A stretch of 33,900 bases of DNA from Desulfovibrio sp. (GCA_031288535.1 JAITRF010000114.1:1-33900), one strand, 5' to 3'; positions 8,642 to 17,724 are shown, numbered from the stretch's first letter. Program-made: numbers and translations. The notes: generated by a model not told the origin, from the sequence alone.

Positions 8642-11194
8642 ATGCAAATCGGTATTATGACGCGCGCGCCGAAAAAACAGGATCGGGAGGAAAGGCCCGA
8701 ACCGCCGGAAAGGACGGGCGGGCCGGACGCGGGCCGGGCGGAGGAGCCGGGGCATCGTTCCGTCCTCACGCGCCAGGACCTGATTGTCTTTGAACAACGC
8801 CTTTGCGCCGCCATAAACGGCATTTTCCCGTTTACAAGCCACAGTCTCCATTTCCCGAGGAAACTTGAGGGGCATTCCGCTTCCTGGATAGCCGGAGAGA
8901 AAAAATTGCTCCTGCCTGTTCCCGGCCCTGAAGGCAACCTGGGTATTTTCGTGGCCAGGGGCGTGGACGCGGCACCGCGCGGCCTTCTCTCCCACTGGCC
9001 GGTCCTGGGAGCGCTGCTGGCGGACAACCTGCTGCTTTACAAGCGCAGCCTCTGCGATCCGATCACCGGCCTGTTCACGCGGCATTATCTTTTGCGCTGC
9101 ATGGAGCGGGCCATCGAATCCATGCGCGACGCGACGGAAACCGATGCCCTGGCGCAGGGCGCGGGGACCCGTCGCGGCAGTCTGGCCTGCCTGGTGGCGC
9201 GTCTTGCGGATCTGCGCGACGTGGTGCGGGAGTTCGGCTACCGCTTCGCGGATGAATTGATGCAGGCCCTGGCGGACGCGGTGAGCGCCGTCTGTCCGCA
9301 GCAGGCCCTGGCCGCCCGGACGGGAGACGCGGAATTCGCCGTTTATCTGCCGGCCGCGAGCCCGGCGGCCTGCCGCGAACTGGCTTCCGGCATAGTCGCG
9401 GCTCTTGGCAAGGTGCAGGTGCTGCATCCTTTGCGCCGCGAGCATATAGGGATCAGCGCCCTGGCCGGATACGCCCTGTATCCGCTGGACCTCAGCGGGG
9501 ACATGTTCACCCGTCCGGCCGCCGAGCAGGCGCGGGTCATGCTGCGCAAAGCGCGGCTGGCCGCCGCGCTGGCCAGCGACCGTCTGCCTTCGCGTCCCGG
9601 CCGTCTGGACCCGGAAGGGGTGATGGGGTTCGGGCGCATTCTCGTAGACGGCGGCCGCGTGCTGGAGAGGCTGCCCATGTCGCGGGCGCTGGTCAGCCTC
9701 GGGAGCAATGTCAACGCCCGCGAAGGCCGGCGCTTTTCCGTATGGTCCTCTCGCTTCCCCGGCGGAGAGGGCGGGCGGGCTTTGTCTCCCCTCTACAAGG
9801 GGGAGATAGTGCTCATGGAGGTTTATGACGACATGAGCCAGGCCGAGATCATCCACCTGGGCGAGCCGGCCTGGGATATTGAAGCCGGAGATTTTCTGCT
9901 TCTTTTGCCCGACGAGCAGGGCGGTCACGCCGGCGCGGCAGGCGGGGAATCCCGCCTGGACCCGGACACGGGACTTTTGCGCCACGGCGATTTTCTGGCG
10001 CGCTGGGCGCGGGAGAGGGAAAGCGCGGCCTCTTTTTCCCTGGTCCTCATGCGCGTCGCCCCGCGAAAAAATCCGGCGGCCTTTTTCCCGGCAAGGCCCG
10101 GAGAGGAAGGCGGGGGCGCGGAGGAGGAATTTTTTCCGGAGGGAGAGGACGGAGGTCCTCCCCTGCATCCGGCCCAGTTTATGGCCGAGGCGGCGCGCAT
10201 CTGCCGTGCGGGTCTGGGCCGGGGCGTTCTGGGCGGGCGTTTCGGTCTGAACAGCCTCGTTTTTTATTGTCCGCACGGAGAAAAAGAAGAGCGGCGGGAT
10301 GTTTCCGAACTGGCTGAAGTCTGCCGGAAACTGGTCCTTGAAATGGAAAAGGAGCTGGACCTTGACGTTTCCGTCGGCATAGCCCCGCATCCCTGCCTGG
10401 ATTTCCGCAAAGCCCACGCTTTGGAAAACAGCCGCAAGGCTCTGGAATACGCGATGCTTCTGCCCGCGCCGCACGTAGGAGTTCTGGATTCCCTGGCCCT
10501 GAACATAAGCGCGGACAAAAATTTCAGCCGCGGCGACATATTTGCGGCCATCCGGGAATACCAGGCGGCGCTGCTGGCGGATGAGAAAAACAGCCTGGCC
10601 TGGAATTCGCTCGGCATCTGCCTTGCCGGGTTGTCCCGCCACGCCGAGGCCGAAACGCATTTCAGCCGCGCCCTGGAGTGCGACCCGGATTATGCCACGG
10701 CCTATTACAACCTGGGCTATGTGCACCAGTCCATGGGGCTGGACGAGAAAGCCGGCGACTGCTATAAAGCCTGCCTCGACAAGGACCCGGACAATGTTTT
10801 CGCCCTGATCCGCCTGGGCCAGCTTGCCGAAACCGGCGGGGACCACGGACGGGCGCGCGGGTTCTACCGCAGGGCCGCGGGACTTCCTGGCGGGGAACGG
10901 CTCACTTATCGGCATTTTGCCAGGCTCGCCCTCCTGGAAGGGAATGAGATGGAGGCGCGGGAATGCCTGCACGAAGCCCTGCTTTTTGATCCCCAGGATG
11001 CCCCGGCTATGGCCCTGCTCGCCCGTATTTACCTGGACGCGGGCGAAGACCCGGATATCGCCGCCAGTTTCGCCCGGCAGAGCGTTTCCCTGCGCCCGGA
11101 CCTCAAGTCCGGCTGGGTGCAGTTGAGCAGGGCGCTGCAAGCGCTGGGCCGGGATGACGAGGCCCGCGACGCCCGCCTCAAGGCAGGGGTTTGA
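8642..11194 (+). CDS. Large protein with two degenerate GGDEF-like domains and C-terminal TPRs
   Basis: About 850 aa from the ATG at 8642, 16 nt after lon; an ATG at 8657 is an alternative. An in-frame extension back to 8489 would lie inside lon and is rejected. After a charged N-terminus there is a GGDEF-like fold starting at DPITGLFTRHYL whose signature RxGGDEF reads RTGDAEF. A second copy starts at DPDTGLLRHGDF and ends GGRFGLNSLVFYC. Both lack the catalytic motif, so cyclase activity is unlikely; nucleotide sensing or scaffolding is an inference. The last roughly 230 residues contain tandem TPR-like helices (AWNSLGICLAGLSRHAEAE, AYYNLGYVHQSMGLDEKA). No signal peptide or membrane segment is visible. 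Position behind lon suggests co-expression with the proteolysis genes. Confidence 0.75.
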   Translation: MQIGIMTRAPKKQDREERPEPPERTGGPDAGRAEEPGHRSVLTRQDLIVFEQRLCAAINGIFPFTSHSLHFPRKLEGHSASWIAGEKKLLLPVPGPEGNLGIFVARGVDAAPRGLLSHWPVLGALLADNLLLYKRSLCDPITGLFTRHYLLRCMERAIESMRDATETDALAQGAGTRRGSLACLVARLADLRDVVREFGYRFADELMQALADAVSAVCPQQALAARTGDAEFAVYLPAASPAACRELASGIVAALGKVQVLHPLRREHIGISALAGYALYPLDLSGDMFTRPAAEQARVMLRKARLAAALASDRLPSRPGRLDPEGVMGFGRILVDGGRVLERLPMSRALVSLGSNVNAREGRRFSVWSSRFPGGEGGRALSPLYKGEIVLMEVYDDMSQAEIIHLGEPAWDIEAGDFLLLLPDEQGGHAGAAGGESRLDPDTGLLRHGDFLARWARERESAASFSLVLMRVAPRKNPAAFFPARPGEEGGGAEEEFFPEGEDGGPPLHPAQFMAEAARICRAGLGRGVLGGRFGLNSLVFYCPHGEKEERRDVSELAEVCRKLVLEMEKELDLDVSVGIAPHPCLDFRKAHALENSRKALEYAMLLPAPHVGVLDSLALNISADKNFSRGDIFAAIREYQAALLADEKNSLAWNSLGICLAGLSRHAEAETHFSRALECDPDYATAYYNLGYVHQSMGLDEKAGDCYKACLDKDPDNVFALIRLGQLAETGGDHGRARGFYRRAAGLPGGERLTYRHFARLALLEGNEMEARECLHEALLFDPQDAPAMALLARIYLDAGEDPDIAASFARQSVSLRPDLKSGWVQLSRALQALGRDDEARDARLKAGV

Positions 11195-11382
11195 AACGGA
11201 CTTCTTCGCCGGCAAGCGGAGATCTCATACCGACTTGCGGCCGATGGGGAGCGAACCGGTATCGGCTGAAGACTTTGCCCGCGGCCGTAGAGAAGGCGCG
11301 GACGGCATCGACTGCCGCCGTAAAGCGCCGGAACGGACGGGCCTTTCCGCGTTCGAACCCGTTTGAATGCGATCCGGTATCC

Positions 11383-11525
11383 GGAGCAATTTCACTTTGA
11401 AATCGCTCCGGCGGCCGCGCGGGCGGACGCCCGCCGCGAAGGCGCAATTTATTTGCGCGGTTAAGCGCCAAAGCGGGCGCGGCCTAAAGATAAACCGTGT
11501 ATAATCTCAAAGTTGAATGCTCTAG
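11383..11525. repeat. Dispersed intergenic repeat, copy in the 11.2-11.55 kb gap
   Basis: The 355-nt gap between the TPR protein and the epimerase (11195-11549) holds no convincing gene. From 11383 it contains GGAGCAATTTCACTTTGAAAT; the far end, read in reverse complement from 11525, is AGAGCATTCAACTTTGAGAT, an imperfect terminal inverted repeat. Internally there are short stems GGGCG/CGCCC near 11417-11430 and GCGCAA/TTGCGC near 11442-11458. The left end also forms its own near-perfect hairpin with GAAATCGCTCC. The stretch 11195-11382 shows nothing else recognisable. Confidence 0.5.
11500..11505 (+). promoter_or_regulatory. Possible -10 box for the epimerase gene
   Basis: TATAAT preceded directly by TG, about 45 nt before the epimerase start and inside the right end of the intergenic repeat. 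No -35-like hexamer is found at 16-18 nt, so this is weak. If real, the repeat supplies part of the promoter. Confidence 0.3.
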
Positions 11526-11549
11526 CGTAACGCGCTACAGGAGAAAAAT

Positions 11550-12575
11550 ATGCCGGCTTACGGAGATTTGCTGGAAAAACTCAAGTCCGCCCCCGGGAAA
11601 TGGCTGATCACCGGAGCGGCGGGATTCATCGGCTCCAACTTGGTGGAAGCCCTTTTGCTCAACGGACAGACGGTTTCCGGGCTGGACAATTTTTCCAGCG
11701 GTTATGAGAAAAACATAGACCTGGCCCTGGCCGCGGCCAAAGATGCGGCAAAGAACTTTCGCTTCATCCGCGGCGACATCCGCGATGCGGACGTCTGCCG
11801 CGAAGCCTGCGCAGGCGTGGATTTCGTCCTGCACCAGGCGGCCCTCGGCTCCGTGCCGCGTTCCCTGGACGACCCGGCGACCAGCAACGCGAGCAACGTG
11901 GACGGCTTTCTGAATATACTGCTGGCCGCGCGCGACGCCGGGGTGAAAAATTTCGTCTATGCCTCGTCCAGTTCCATCTACGGGGACGAAACCACGCTCC
12001 CCAATGTGGAGGAACGCGTCGGCAGGGCGCTTTCCCCATATGCGGTGACCAAGCATATAAACGAGCTGTATGCCGGGGTCTTTGCCGAAGCTTACGGGTT
12101 CAGGAGCATCGGCCTGCGCTACTTCAATGTTTTCGGTCAGCGCCAGGACCCTTTCGGGGCCTATCCCACCGTCATTCCGCTCTGGTTCGCCGCCCTGCTG
12201 CGCGGCGAGACCGTCTACATAAACGGGGACGGGGAAACCAGCCGCGACTTCTGTTTTATCGACAACTGCGTGCAGGCCAACATCCTGGCCGCCTGCTGCT
12301 CCGATCCCGAGGCGCTTGATCAGGCCTACAACATTTCCTACGGGCAGCAGACCACGTTAAACGAGCTCTTTGCCATGATCCGGGAGGAGGTTGCGGCGCA
12401 TATGCCGGCTGTTTCCTCCGTCCGCCCGGTTTACCGGGATTTCAGGCCCGGCGACGTGCGCCACACGAGGGCGGACATAGGCAAGGCGCAGAGATTGCTC
12501 GGCTATTCGCCGGAATTCGACATCCGCGCCGGTCTGCGCAAGGTCGGCGTCTGGTATGTCGCCAACTGCCTCTGA
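11550..12575 (+). CDS. wbpP: WbpP/TviC-type UDP-N-acetylhexosamine 4-epimerase (SDR family)
   Basis: NAD-dependent extended short-chain dehydrogenase/reductase, probably interconverting UDP-GlcNAc and UDP-GalNAc (or the matching uronic acids) for surface polysaccharide. The product is 341 aa; the ATG at 11550 has AGGAG 6 nt upstream. The dinucleotide-binding motif is GAAGFIGS near the N-terminus, the catalytic stretch is SSSSIYGD followed by YAVTK (Tyr-x-x-x-Lys), and the C-terminal substrate region contains [14 protein letters not shown] and RPGDVRH. Blocks such as [12 protein letters not shown] and [13 protein letters not shown] are characteristic of the WbpP/TviC group rather than GalE. 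No other glycan genes adjoin it, so the exact sugar is uncertain. Its last 20 nt overlap the next gene. Confidence 0.8.
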   Translation: MPAYGDLLEKLKSAPGKWLITGAAGFIGSNLVEALLLNGQTVSGLDNFSSGYEKNIDLALAAAKDAAKNFRFIRGDIRDADVCREACAGVDFVLHQAALGSVPRSLDDPATSNASNVDGFLNILLAARDAGVKNFVYASSSSIYGDETTLPNVEERVGRALSPYAVTKHINELYAGVFAEAYGFRSIGLRYFNVFGQRQDPFGAYPTVIPLWFAALLRGETVYINGDGETSRDFCFIDNCVQANILAACCSDPEALDQAYNISYGQQTTLNELFAMIREEVAAHMPAVSSVRPVYRDFRPGDVRHTRADIGKAQRLLGYSPEFDIRAGLRKVGVWYVANCL

Positions 12576-13974
12576 TCCGTCCCCCATGCCTTTGCCCTTC
12601 GGCCGGAATTATCCCTGGCTCGCCCCCCTGGCCGGGTATTCCGACCTCCCCTTCCGCATATTGTGCCGTGAGTTGGGCGCGACCGCCGCCTGCACGGAGA
12701 TGGTCAGCGCGCGGGGGCTGATCTGCGGATTGAAACGCCGTTCGGACAAGGGGAGATGGTCGGGTCTTGAGCTTTTGCGCACCCATCCTGCCGACGACCC
12801 GCTTGTGGTGCAGCTATTCGGGGCGGAACCGGAATATGTGGCCGCCGCCGCGCGGGAACTGGCGGAGCGCGGTTACAGGTATTTTGACCTCAACATGGGT
12901 TGCCCGGCCCCCAAGGTGACGAAAAGCGGGGCCGGAGCGGCCCTTTTGCGCGACCCTGAGCGGGCGGCGCTGGTCGCGCGGGCGCTTTTCCGCGCGGTCG
13001 GGGAAGGCCGGGCGGGGTGCAAGCTGCGCCTTGGGGCGGACGCGGCCTCGCCTGTTTATCTGGAGCTCGGGCAACGGCTGGCGGACGAGGGCGCGGCTTG
13101 GCTGACCCTGCACCCCAGGCACGGCAAACAGGGGTTTGCCGGCACCGCGGACATCAAAGCCGTTGAACTTCTGGCCGGGCGGGTAAATATCCCGGTGCTG
13201 GCCAGCGGGGATATTTTCCGGGCCGAGGATGCAGCCAGATATCTCGATTTGGGGGCCACGGGGGTGATGTTCGGGCGCGGGGCTCTGGCAGATCCCTTTA
13301 TATTCCGCAAATTCCTGGCCTTGTCGGCTTCAGGTTCCGAAAAAGCCGGCCCGGATGGCGCGTTGTCTGCGCAGGCCGCTCCAAGTGCGACGGGCTCAAT
13401 GGGCGTGCCGGATGCGATGGGCGCGCCAGGTGCGCTAGGTACGATGGGCGCGCCAGGTGCGACGGGCGCACCAGGTGCGAAGGGCGCGATGGGCGCGCCA
13501 GGTGCGCCAGATACGATGGGCGCGCCAAGTGCGAAGGGCGCGATGGGCGCGAAGGCCGTCGCGTACGACGAGGGCGCGGAACAGTGGCTTGGAGTGCAGA
13601 GCGCCCCCAGAGAGTCGGATGCGATGGGCGCATCGTGTGGTGAAGGCGCGGAGCAAGCGCTGGGCGCGCTTTTGCGTCATGCGCATCTGGCCCGAACCCT
13701 CTTGCCCGCGCCTGTCGAAGGGCGCATTCCCCCCGCCCTGCTCAGGATGCGCAGCATAGCGCCGCGCTATCTGCGCAACGCTCAGGGCATAAAACGACTG
13801 CGCATGGAGTTGATCCGCTGCCGGACCTGGGAAGAATTTTATGCCGCTCTGCGCGGTTTTTTCCCGGCCTGTCCCTGGGAAAACGCAGGAGAGGCCGGTC
13901 CTTTACGGAAGTTTGCGTCCGCAAACGGAACGATGCCGCGGCAATTCGGCGGGGAAGGCGAATTATGCGGGTGA
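12556..13974 (+). CDS. dus: tRNA-dihydrouridine synthase with collagen-like insert
   Basis: Flavin (FMN)-dependent reductase that converts uridine to dihydrouridine in the tRNA D-loop. The product is 472 aa from the ATG at 12556, which overlaps the epimerase stop; an ATG at 12586 is an alternative start. The TIM-barrel domain starts [14 protein letters not shown], has the catalytic Cys116 in [15 protein letters not shown], and ends [15 protein letters not shown]; the C-terminal helical domain resumes at about [11 protein letters not shown]. Between them, at roughly residues 275-335, sits a Gly/Ala/Pro/Met-rich run with collagen-like triplets ([16 protein letters not shown]). Known Dus proteins are about 320-350 aa, so the insert and a short C-terminal tail account for the extra length. 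It lies at the hinge between domains, where an insertion could be tolerated. The subfamily (DusA/B/C) is not settled. Confidence 0.88.
   Translation: MSPTASDPSPMPLPFGRNYPWLAPLAGYSDLPFRILCRELGATAACTEMVSARGLICGLKRRSDKGRWSGLELLRTHPADDPLVVQLFGAEPEYVAAAARELAERGYRYFDLNMGCPAPKVTKSGAGAALLRDPERAALVARALFRAVGEGRAGCKLRLGADAASPVYLELGQRLADEGAAWLTLHPRHGKQGFAGTADIKAVELLAGRVNIPVLASGDIFRAEDAARYLDLGATGVMFGRGALADPFIFRKFLALSASGSEKAGPDGALSAQAAPSATGSMGVPDAMGAPGALGTMGAPGATGAPGAKGAMGAPGAPDTMGAPSAKGAMGAKAVAYDEGAEQWLGVQSAPRESDAMGASCGEGAEQALGALLRHAHLARTLLPAPVEGRIPPALLRMRSIAPRYLRNAQGIKRLRMELIRCRTWEEFYAALRGFFPACPWENAGEAGPLRKFASANGTMPRQFGGEGELCG
13384..13557 (+). repeat. Tandem minisatellite inside dus
   Basis: Copies of the 18-mer ATGGGCGCGCCAGGTGCG start at 13417, 13444 and 13489, with a one-mismatch copy at 13516. 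Start-to-start distances are 27, 45 and 27, all multiples of 9 bp. Shorter GGCGCG/GATGGGC units fill the spaces. The array encodes the Gly-Ala-Pro/Gly-Ala-x run of the Dus protein and keeps frame throughout. Confidence 0.85.
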
Positions 13975-14852
13975 TACGCGCCAAATCGGCCGGGTTTTGC
14001 CTGGGTGTCAGTCTGGCCGTAAAACGCCTGGACCGCGAGCTTGAGGGACGCGGGACGCGCCGGGAGACGGGCGCGGCGGGCCGGGAAAGGGGCCGCCTGA
14101 TTACTCTGGGGCCGATCATCCACAATCCTTTGCTCATGCGCCGCTACGCCGGGGCGGGGGTAGTATGCGACGACGACCCGGAGGAACTGCGTCCGGAAGA
14201 TCGGGTGGTGATCCGCGCCCACGGCATACCGCGCGACATGGAGGAGAAACTGCGCATGAGCGGGGCCGGACTGGTGGACGCCACCTGCCCCAAGGTCAAA
14301 AAGGCCCAGCTTGCCATAGGCGAGGCAAAGGAAGGTGTTTTGCTGCTTTTCGGGGAAAAGGAGCATCCGGAGGTGCGCGGGCTGATAAGCTATGCCGGGC
14401 CGCGGGCCTTTGTTTTCGGGACTCTGGATGAACTGCGCGCCCTGGTTCCGGATCCGGACGCCGATTATTGTCTGGCCGCGCAGACCACGCAGGACCGGGA
14501 GGTTTTTCTGGAGGCGGGAAAATATCTGCGGGAGCGTCTTGGCGGGCGCGTGCGGGTTCTGGACACCATCTGCCAGGCCACCAAGGCCAGGCAGAGCGAG
14601 GTTCTGGAGATGTGCCGCAAGGTGGCGTCTTTGGTGGTCGTAGGGGGATTCAACAGCGGCAATACGCGGCGGCTGGCCGAGGTGGCCCTGTCCGCCGGAG
14701 TTTTCGCTCTGCATGTGGAGCAGCCTTCGGATTTTGCGCAAAATGCCCTGCAAAGGCTTGCGGCCGGCGGGGGGCCGATAGGGGTCAGCGCCGGGGCCTC
14801 CACCCCGGCGGAGCAGATAGACGAGGTATGCGGCTTTTTGGAAAGACTGTGA
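13965..14852 (+). CDS. ispH: 4-hydroxy-3-methylbut-2-enyl diphosphate reductase
   Basis: Final enzyme of the MEP isoprenoid pathway, an iron-sulfur reductase that makes IPP and DMAPP from HMBPP. The product is 295 aa; the ATG at 13965 is preceded by GGGGAAGG and overlaps the dus stop by 10 nt. The three cluster cysteines are Cys12 (AGFCLGV), Cys108 (ATCPKVKKAQ) and Cys203 (TICQATKARQ). Substrate-binding histidines fall in IIHNP (His53), RAHGIP (His86) and KEHPE (His134). GGFNSGNTRRL and SAGASTP complete the family pattern. All key residues are present. Confidence 0.95.
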   Translation: MRVIRAKSAGFCLGVSLAVKRLDRELEGRGTRRETGAAGRERGRLITLGPIIHNPLLMRRYAGAGVVCDDDPEELRPEDRVVIRAHGIPRDMEEKLRMSGAGLVDATCPKVKKAQLAIGEAKEGVLLLFGEKEHPEVRGLISYAGPRAFVFGTLDELRALVPDPDADYCLAAQTTQDREVFLEAGKYLRERLGGRVRVLDTICQATKARQSEVLEMCRKVASLVVVGGFNSGNTRRLAEVALSAGVFALHVEQPSDFAQNALQRLAAGGGPIGVSAGASTPAEQIDEVCGFLERL

Positions 14853-14881
14853 CCTGACCTGGGAAGCGTGAAAAAACACTA

Positions 14882-14910
14882 TAGGCAAAAGCGGAAAATG
14901 TTTTTATACT
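14882..14910 (+). promoter_or_regulatory. Candidate promoter of cheV
   Basis: TAGGCA (14882-14887), a 17-nt spacer and TATACT (14905-14910), 28 nt upstream of the cheV start. The -10 is good and the -35 partial. Confidence 0.4.
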
Positions 14911-14938
14911 GCTCTCAACTTTTTGCACGGAGCAGAAT

Positions 14939-15913
14939 ATGAGCCAGACCAACATACTGCTGGAAGCAGGTACGAACGAGCTTGAAATAGTGGAATTTCA
15001 CCTGGACGAGATGGAACCGGACGGGGTCACCCCCTATAAGGGATATTACGGGGTGAACGTGGCCAAGGTTCTGGAGATAATCCGGCTTCCCAAAATTACG
15101 GAACTGCCGGAGGTGGGAGACAAATCCGTGCTCGGGGCTTTCAACCTGCGTTCGCACATCATTCCCCTTGTCGACCTCTCACTTTGGCTCGGCAAGCAGC
15201 GCGGGGCAGGGGCGGTGGATTCCAAGGTCATAGTCACCGAGTTCAACAACGTGACCACCGCCTTTCTGGTTTCCGGGGTGAACCGCATTCACCGCATAAG
15301 CTGGGAAGAGGTGGAACCGCCCAACGCCTACGTTTCCTCCCTGACCAACAACACCATAACCGGCGTTGTCAAAATGGAGGGACGGATCATTTTTCTTCTG
15401 GACCTTGAGCGTATAGTGGGCGCCCTCAATCCCCAGCTCGCCCTGCGCCTGGACGAGGCCATCGACTGGAAAGCGGGCGGACGCTACCGCGCTCTGGTCG
15501 CCGACGATTCCACGGTAATCCGGGAAATGCTGAAGGATTTGCTGCGCCGCGCCAATTTTGAGGTGGAGGCGGTGAACAACGGCCGTGAGGCCTGGACGCG
15601 CCTTGAAGAGATAAAAAACAAGGCCGAGGAGGAAAACAGGCCCATAGAAAGCTATCTGCAGTGCGTGGTCTCGGATATAGAAATGCCGCAGATGGACGGG
15701 CACAACCTGTGCAAGCGCATCAAGGAAGACCATGTGCTGAAAAAGCTGCCCGTGATCCTCTTTTCCTCGCTGATCACGGACAAGCTGCGCCACAAGGGAT
15801 TGTCCGTGGGCGCGGACGATCAGATATCCAAGCCCGAGGTCACGCACCTCGCCCAGCGCGCCATGGTCCTGATCAAGGAATGCGGCTTCGGTTCCCTGGA
15901 TTCCACGGGCTAG
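14939..15913 (+). CDS. cheV: Chemotaxis coupling protein CheV (CheW + receiver)
   Basis: Couples chemoreceptors to the CheA kinase through a CheW-like domain, with a C-terminal phospho-receiver thought to adjust signalling or act as a phosphate sink. The product is 324 aa; the ATG at 14939 has GGAG 6 nt upstream. The CheW-like domain spans about residues 12-170 (VLEIIRLPKITELP, LRSHIIPLVDLSLWLG). The receiver spans about 185-315 with acidic pocket VADDST, phospho-acceptor Asp246 in VVSDIEMPQMDG and a conserved Lys in DQISKPE. No receptor or cheA gene adjoins it, so it works in trans with a chemotaxis cluster elsewhere. The stop codon is the start of a dispersed repeat. Confidence 0.93.
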   Translation: MSQTNILLEAGTNELEIVEFHLDEMEPDGVTPYKGYYGVNVAKVLEIIRLPKITELPEVGDKSVLGAFNLRSHIIPLVDLSLWLGKQRGAGAVDSKVIVTEFNNVTTAFLVSGVNRIHRISWEEVEPPNAYVSSLTNNTITGVVKMEGRIIFLLDLERIVGALNPQLALRLDEAIDWKAGGRYRALVADDSTVIREMLKDLLRRANFEVEAVNNGREAWTRLEEIKNKAEEENRPIESYLQCVVSDIEMPQMDGHNLCKRIKEDHVLKKLPVILFSSLITDKLRHKGLSVGADDQISKPEVTHLAQRAMVLIKECGFGSLDSTG

Positions 15914-16030
15914 AGCAGTTCAACTTCGAAGTTTGGACCGTTCTGCAAGGATTTGCTTGCAAATCCCTGCCGCGAAATGCTTGCAGGCGGGCTTCGCCCG
16001 CCTGCAAGCATTTCAAGCGTAAGATGCTCC
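15912..16030. repeat. Dispersed intergenic repeat with a perfect 19-bp stem
   Basis: A stem GAAATGCTTGCAGGCGGGC (15974-15992) pairs perfectly with 15996-16014 around a TTC loop. The element starts AGAGCAGTTCAACTTCGAAG, overlapping the cheV stop, and ends AAGCGTAAGATGCTCC, whose reverse complement GGAGCATCTTACGCTT matches the left ends of the copies at 3874 and 20942. In reverse complement the flank GGGATTTGCAAGCAAATC corresponds to the same region of the copy at 3874. Confidence 0.75.
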
Positions 16031-16086
16031 AGGAATCTGAGATGGGCAACTTAATTTGCTATCGACACATTGAAAAGGAATTTCCG

Positions 16087-17670
16087 ATGAACTCCGGTCC
16101 GGCCCCTCATCCGGCTTTTCTCCCGACCCTGCTTTCCGCCACGCTCGTCTTCTGCCTGGGCCTTTTCGCGCCTTTGGCGCATGCGGCCGGAGCCGTCCTG
16201 AAGGCCGACGTCGGATACAGCATCGCGGCCCTTGCTCCGGACGTTTCCGTCACCGTGAACGTGCTGATCACCATCAAAGCCCCCGAGGGCACTTCCAGGG
16301 AAAAACGCCTTCCCGTGGCCGTGAGCCTGGTCATCGACCGTTCCGGTTCCATGTCCGAGGCGAAGAAAATGAACTACGCCAAAACGGCGGCCAAAACTTT
16401 GGTCAACAGCCTTGACGCCGACGACATGCTCGCCATCGTGACCTACGAGAGTATGGTGAAAGTCGTTTCACCCCTGGGCAAGGTCACCGACAAAGGAAAG
16501 CTGCTCAGGATAATCGACGGCATCTCTCCGGGCGGCATGACCTTTCTCTCCGGCGGGCTGGAAGCCGGCGTGAGGCAGTTGGAAAGCGCGCGCCGCGAAG
16601 GCCCCTGCCGGGTGATTCTGCTCTCCGACGGCTTGGCCAACAAGGGCGTCACCGATCCCGAGCTTGTGGCCGGCATCGGCGCGAAAGCCAGGAACAGCGG
16701 CGCCGGCGTCTCCACCATAGGCCTGGGTCTGGATTTCAACGAGGATCTCATGCAGCACCTCGCCCAACGCGGCGGCGGGCAGTACTACTACATCAAGGAC
16801 TCCGAATACCTGCCCGCGGTCTTCAAGCAGGAACTGGCGCTGGTGGTGGACTCCTTCACCCGGGACCTGCGCGCCTCCTTCACTCCCGCATCCGGGGTCG
16901 GCAACGTGAAAATATACGGGTACAGCAGCAAAACCCGCGACAAGACGGTGGACATTGAAATGGGCGACATCAGCTCCGGCGAAAACCGCCAGATTATGAT
17001 GCAGCTCACGGTGAATCCGGACAAACGAAGCGGCTTTCAGGATATGGGCGTTCTGGAGCTGAACTATGTGAGCCAGGAGGACGGGGCGCCCCATAAAATG
17101 TCGTTCCCCGCGCAGATAGCCGTGCTGGCCGACGAGAGCGCCCGCAAGGAAGCGGAAGAGCGCAACGCCGCGCAAGTGCAGGTTGTCCGCGATGAAACCC
17201 TGCTGCTTGAGGCCGAGGAAGCCCAGGTGGCGGCCGTGGACGAACTGCGCAAGGGCAACACGGAAAACGCGCGCAAGATTTTGCGCGAGCAGGAAAGTTA
17301 TCTTTCGGCCGCCGCCCCGAAGAACAAGGCCGCCGCCAGCAAGCTGGCCCGGATGAGGGCTGTGGACGCCAACCTGGACAAGGCGCAAAATGATGAGGCC
17401 ATGCAGAAGGCAATGATGAAAGAAAGCAAGGCGTCCGCCTATATGAGCGCCAAGGGCCAGAAACAGGGCATCCTGCTCCGGCCCGGAGACTCCGGGTTCA
17501 TGGTGGAAAAGCTCCAAAACGCCCTCAAAGACCAAGGAATTTACTCCGGCAAGGTGGACGGCGTCTATTCCGCGGAAGTGGAAAATGCGGTCCGCACCTT
17601 CCAGCAGAACAAATCTCTCGCCGTGGACGGCATAGCCGGGGCGGACACGCTCATGGCCCTGGGACTGTAA
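16087..17670 (+). CDS. Exported VWA-domain protein with C-terminal peptidoglycan-binding domain
   Basis: 527 aa from the ATG at 16087 (AAGGAA 6 nt upstream); the reading frame stays open back to 15661 but that part overlaps cheV. A Sec signal peptide is evident: hydrophobic segment LLSATLVFCLGLF and likely cleavage after AHA (residues 31-33). The von Willebrand A domain has an intact MIDAS motif DRSGS at 84-88, a Thr in GMTFLSGG and the Asp in LLSDGLANKG. A charged, Ala/Glu/Lys-rich helical region follows. The last roughly 65 residues form a PG_binding_1-type repeat (LRPGDSGFMVEKLQNAL, VDGVYSAEVENAVRTFQ). It probably anchors to cell-wall peptidoglycan in the periplasm and binds a partner through metal-dependent VWA contacts; the partner is unknown. 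Confidence 0.85.
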   Translation: MNSGPAPHPAFLPTLLSATLVFCLGLFAPLAHAAGAVLKADVGYSIAALAPDVSVTVNVLITIKAPEGTSREKRLPVAVSLVIDRSGSMSEAKKMNYAKTAAKTLVNSLDADDMLAIVTYESMVKVVSPLGKVTDKGKLLRIIDGISPGGMTFLSGGLEAGVRQLESARREGPCRVILLSDGLANKGVTDPELVAGIGAKARNSGAGVSTIGLGLDFNEDLMQHLAQRGGGQYYYIKDSEYLPAVFKQELALVVDSFTRDLRASFTPASGVGNVKIYGYSSKTRDKTVDIEMGDISSGENRQIMMQLTVNPDKRSGFQDMGVLELNYVSQEDGAPHKMSFPAQIAVLADESARKEAEERNAAQVQVVRDETLLLEAEEAQVAAVDELRKGNTENARKILREQESYLSAAAPKNKAAASKLARMRAVDANLDKAQNDEAMQKAMMKESKASAYMSAKGQKQGILLRPGDSGFMVEKLQNALKDQGIYSGKVDGVYSAEVENAVRTFQQNKSLAVDGIAGADTLMALGL

Positions 17671-17724
17671 GTCCTGATGAAAGCGCCGGCTTGCCCGCGC
17701 GGACCCGCCGGGAACGGATGCAAT

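Noticed and set aside
6286..9027. Very long - strand open frame of about 913 codons across lon
   Set aside because: It lies opposite lon and the TPR gene, both with full motif sets; the antisense translation has no recognisable motif.
8459..11215. Very long - strand open frame of about 918 codons opposite the TPR gene
   Set aside because: High G+C codon-position bias creates it; the + strand frame has GGDEF-like and TPR patterns.
11260..11280. Shared 15-mer CGGTATCGGCTGAAG here and near 32821
   Set aside because: Two short copies with different flanks; too little to claim an element.
15661..16086. N-terminal extension of the VWA protein back to 15661
   Set aside because: It overlaps cheV and the repeat; the ATG at 16087 has a ribosome-binding site and starts a clear signal peptide.
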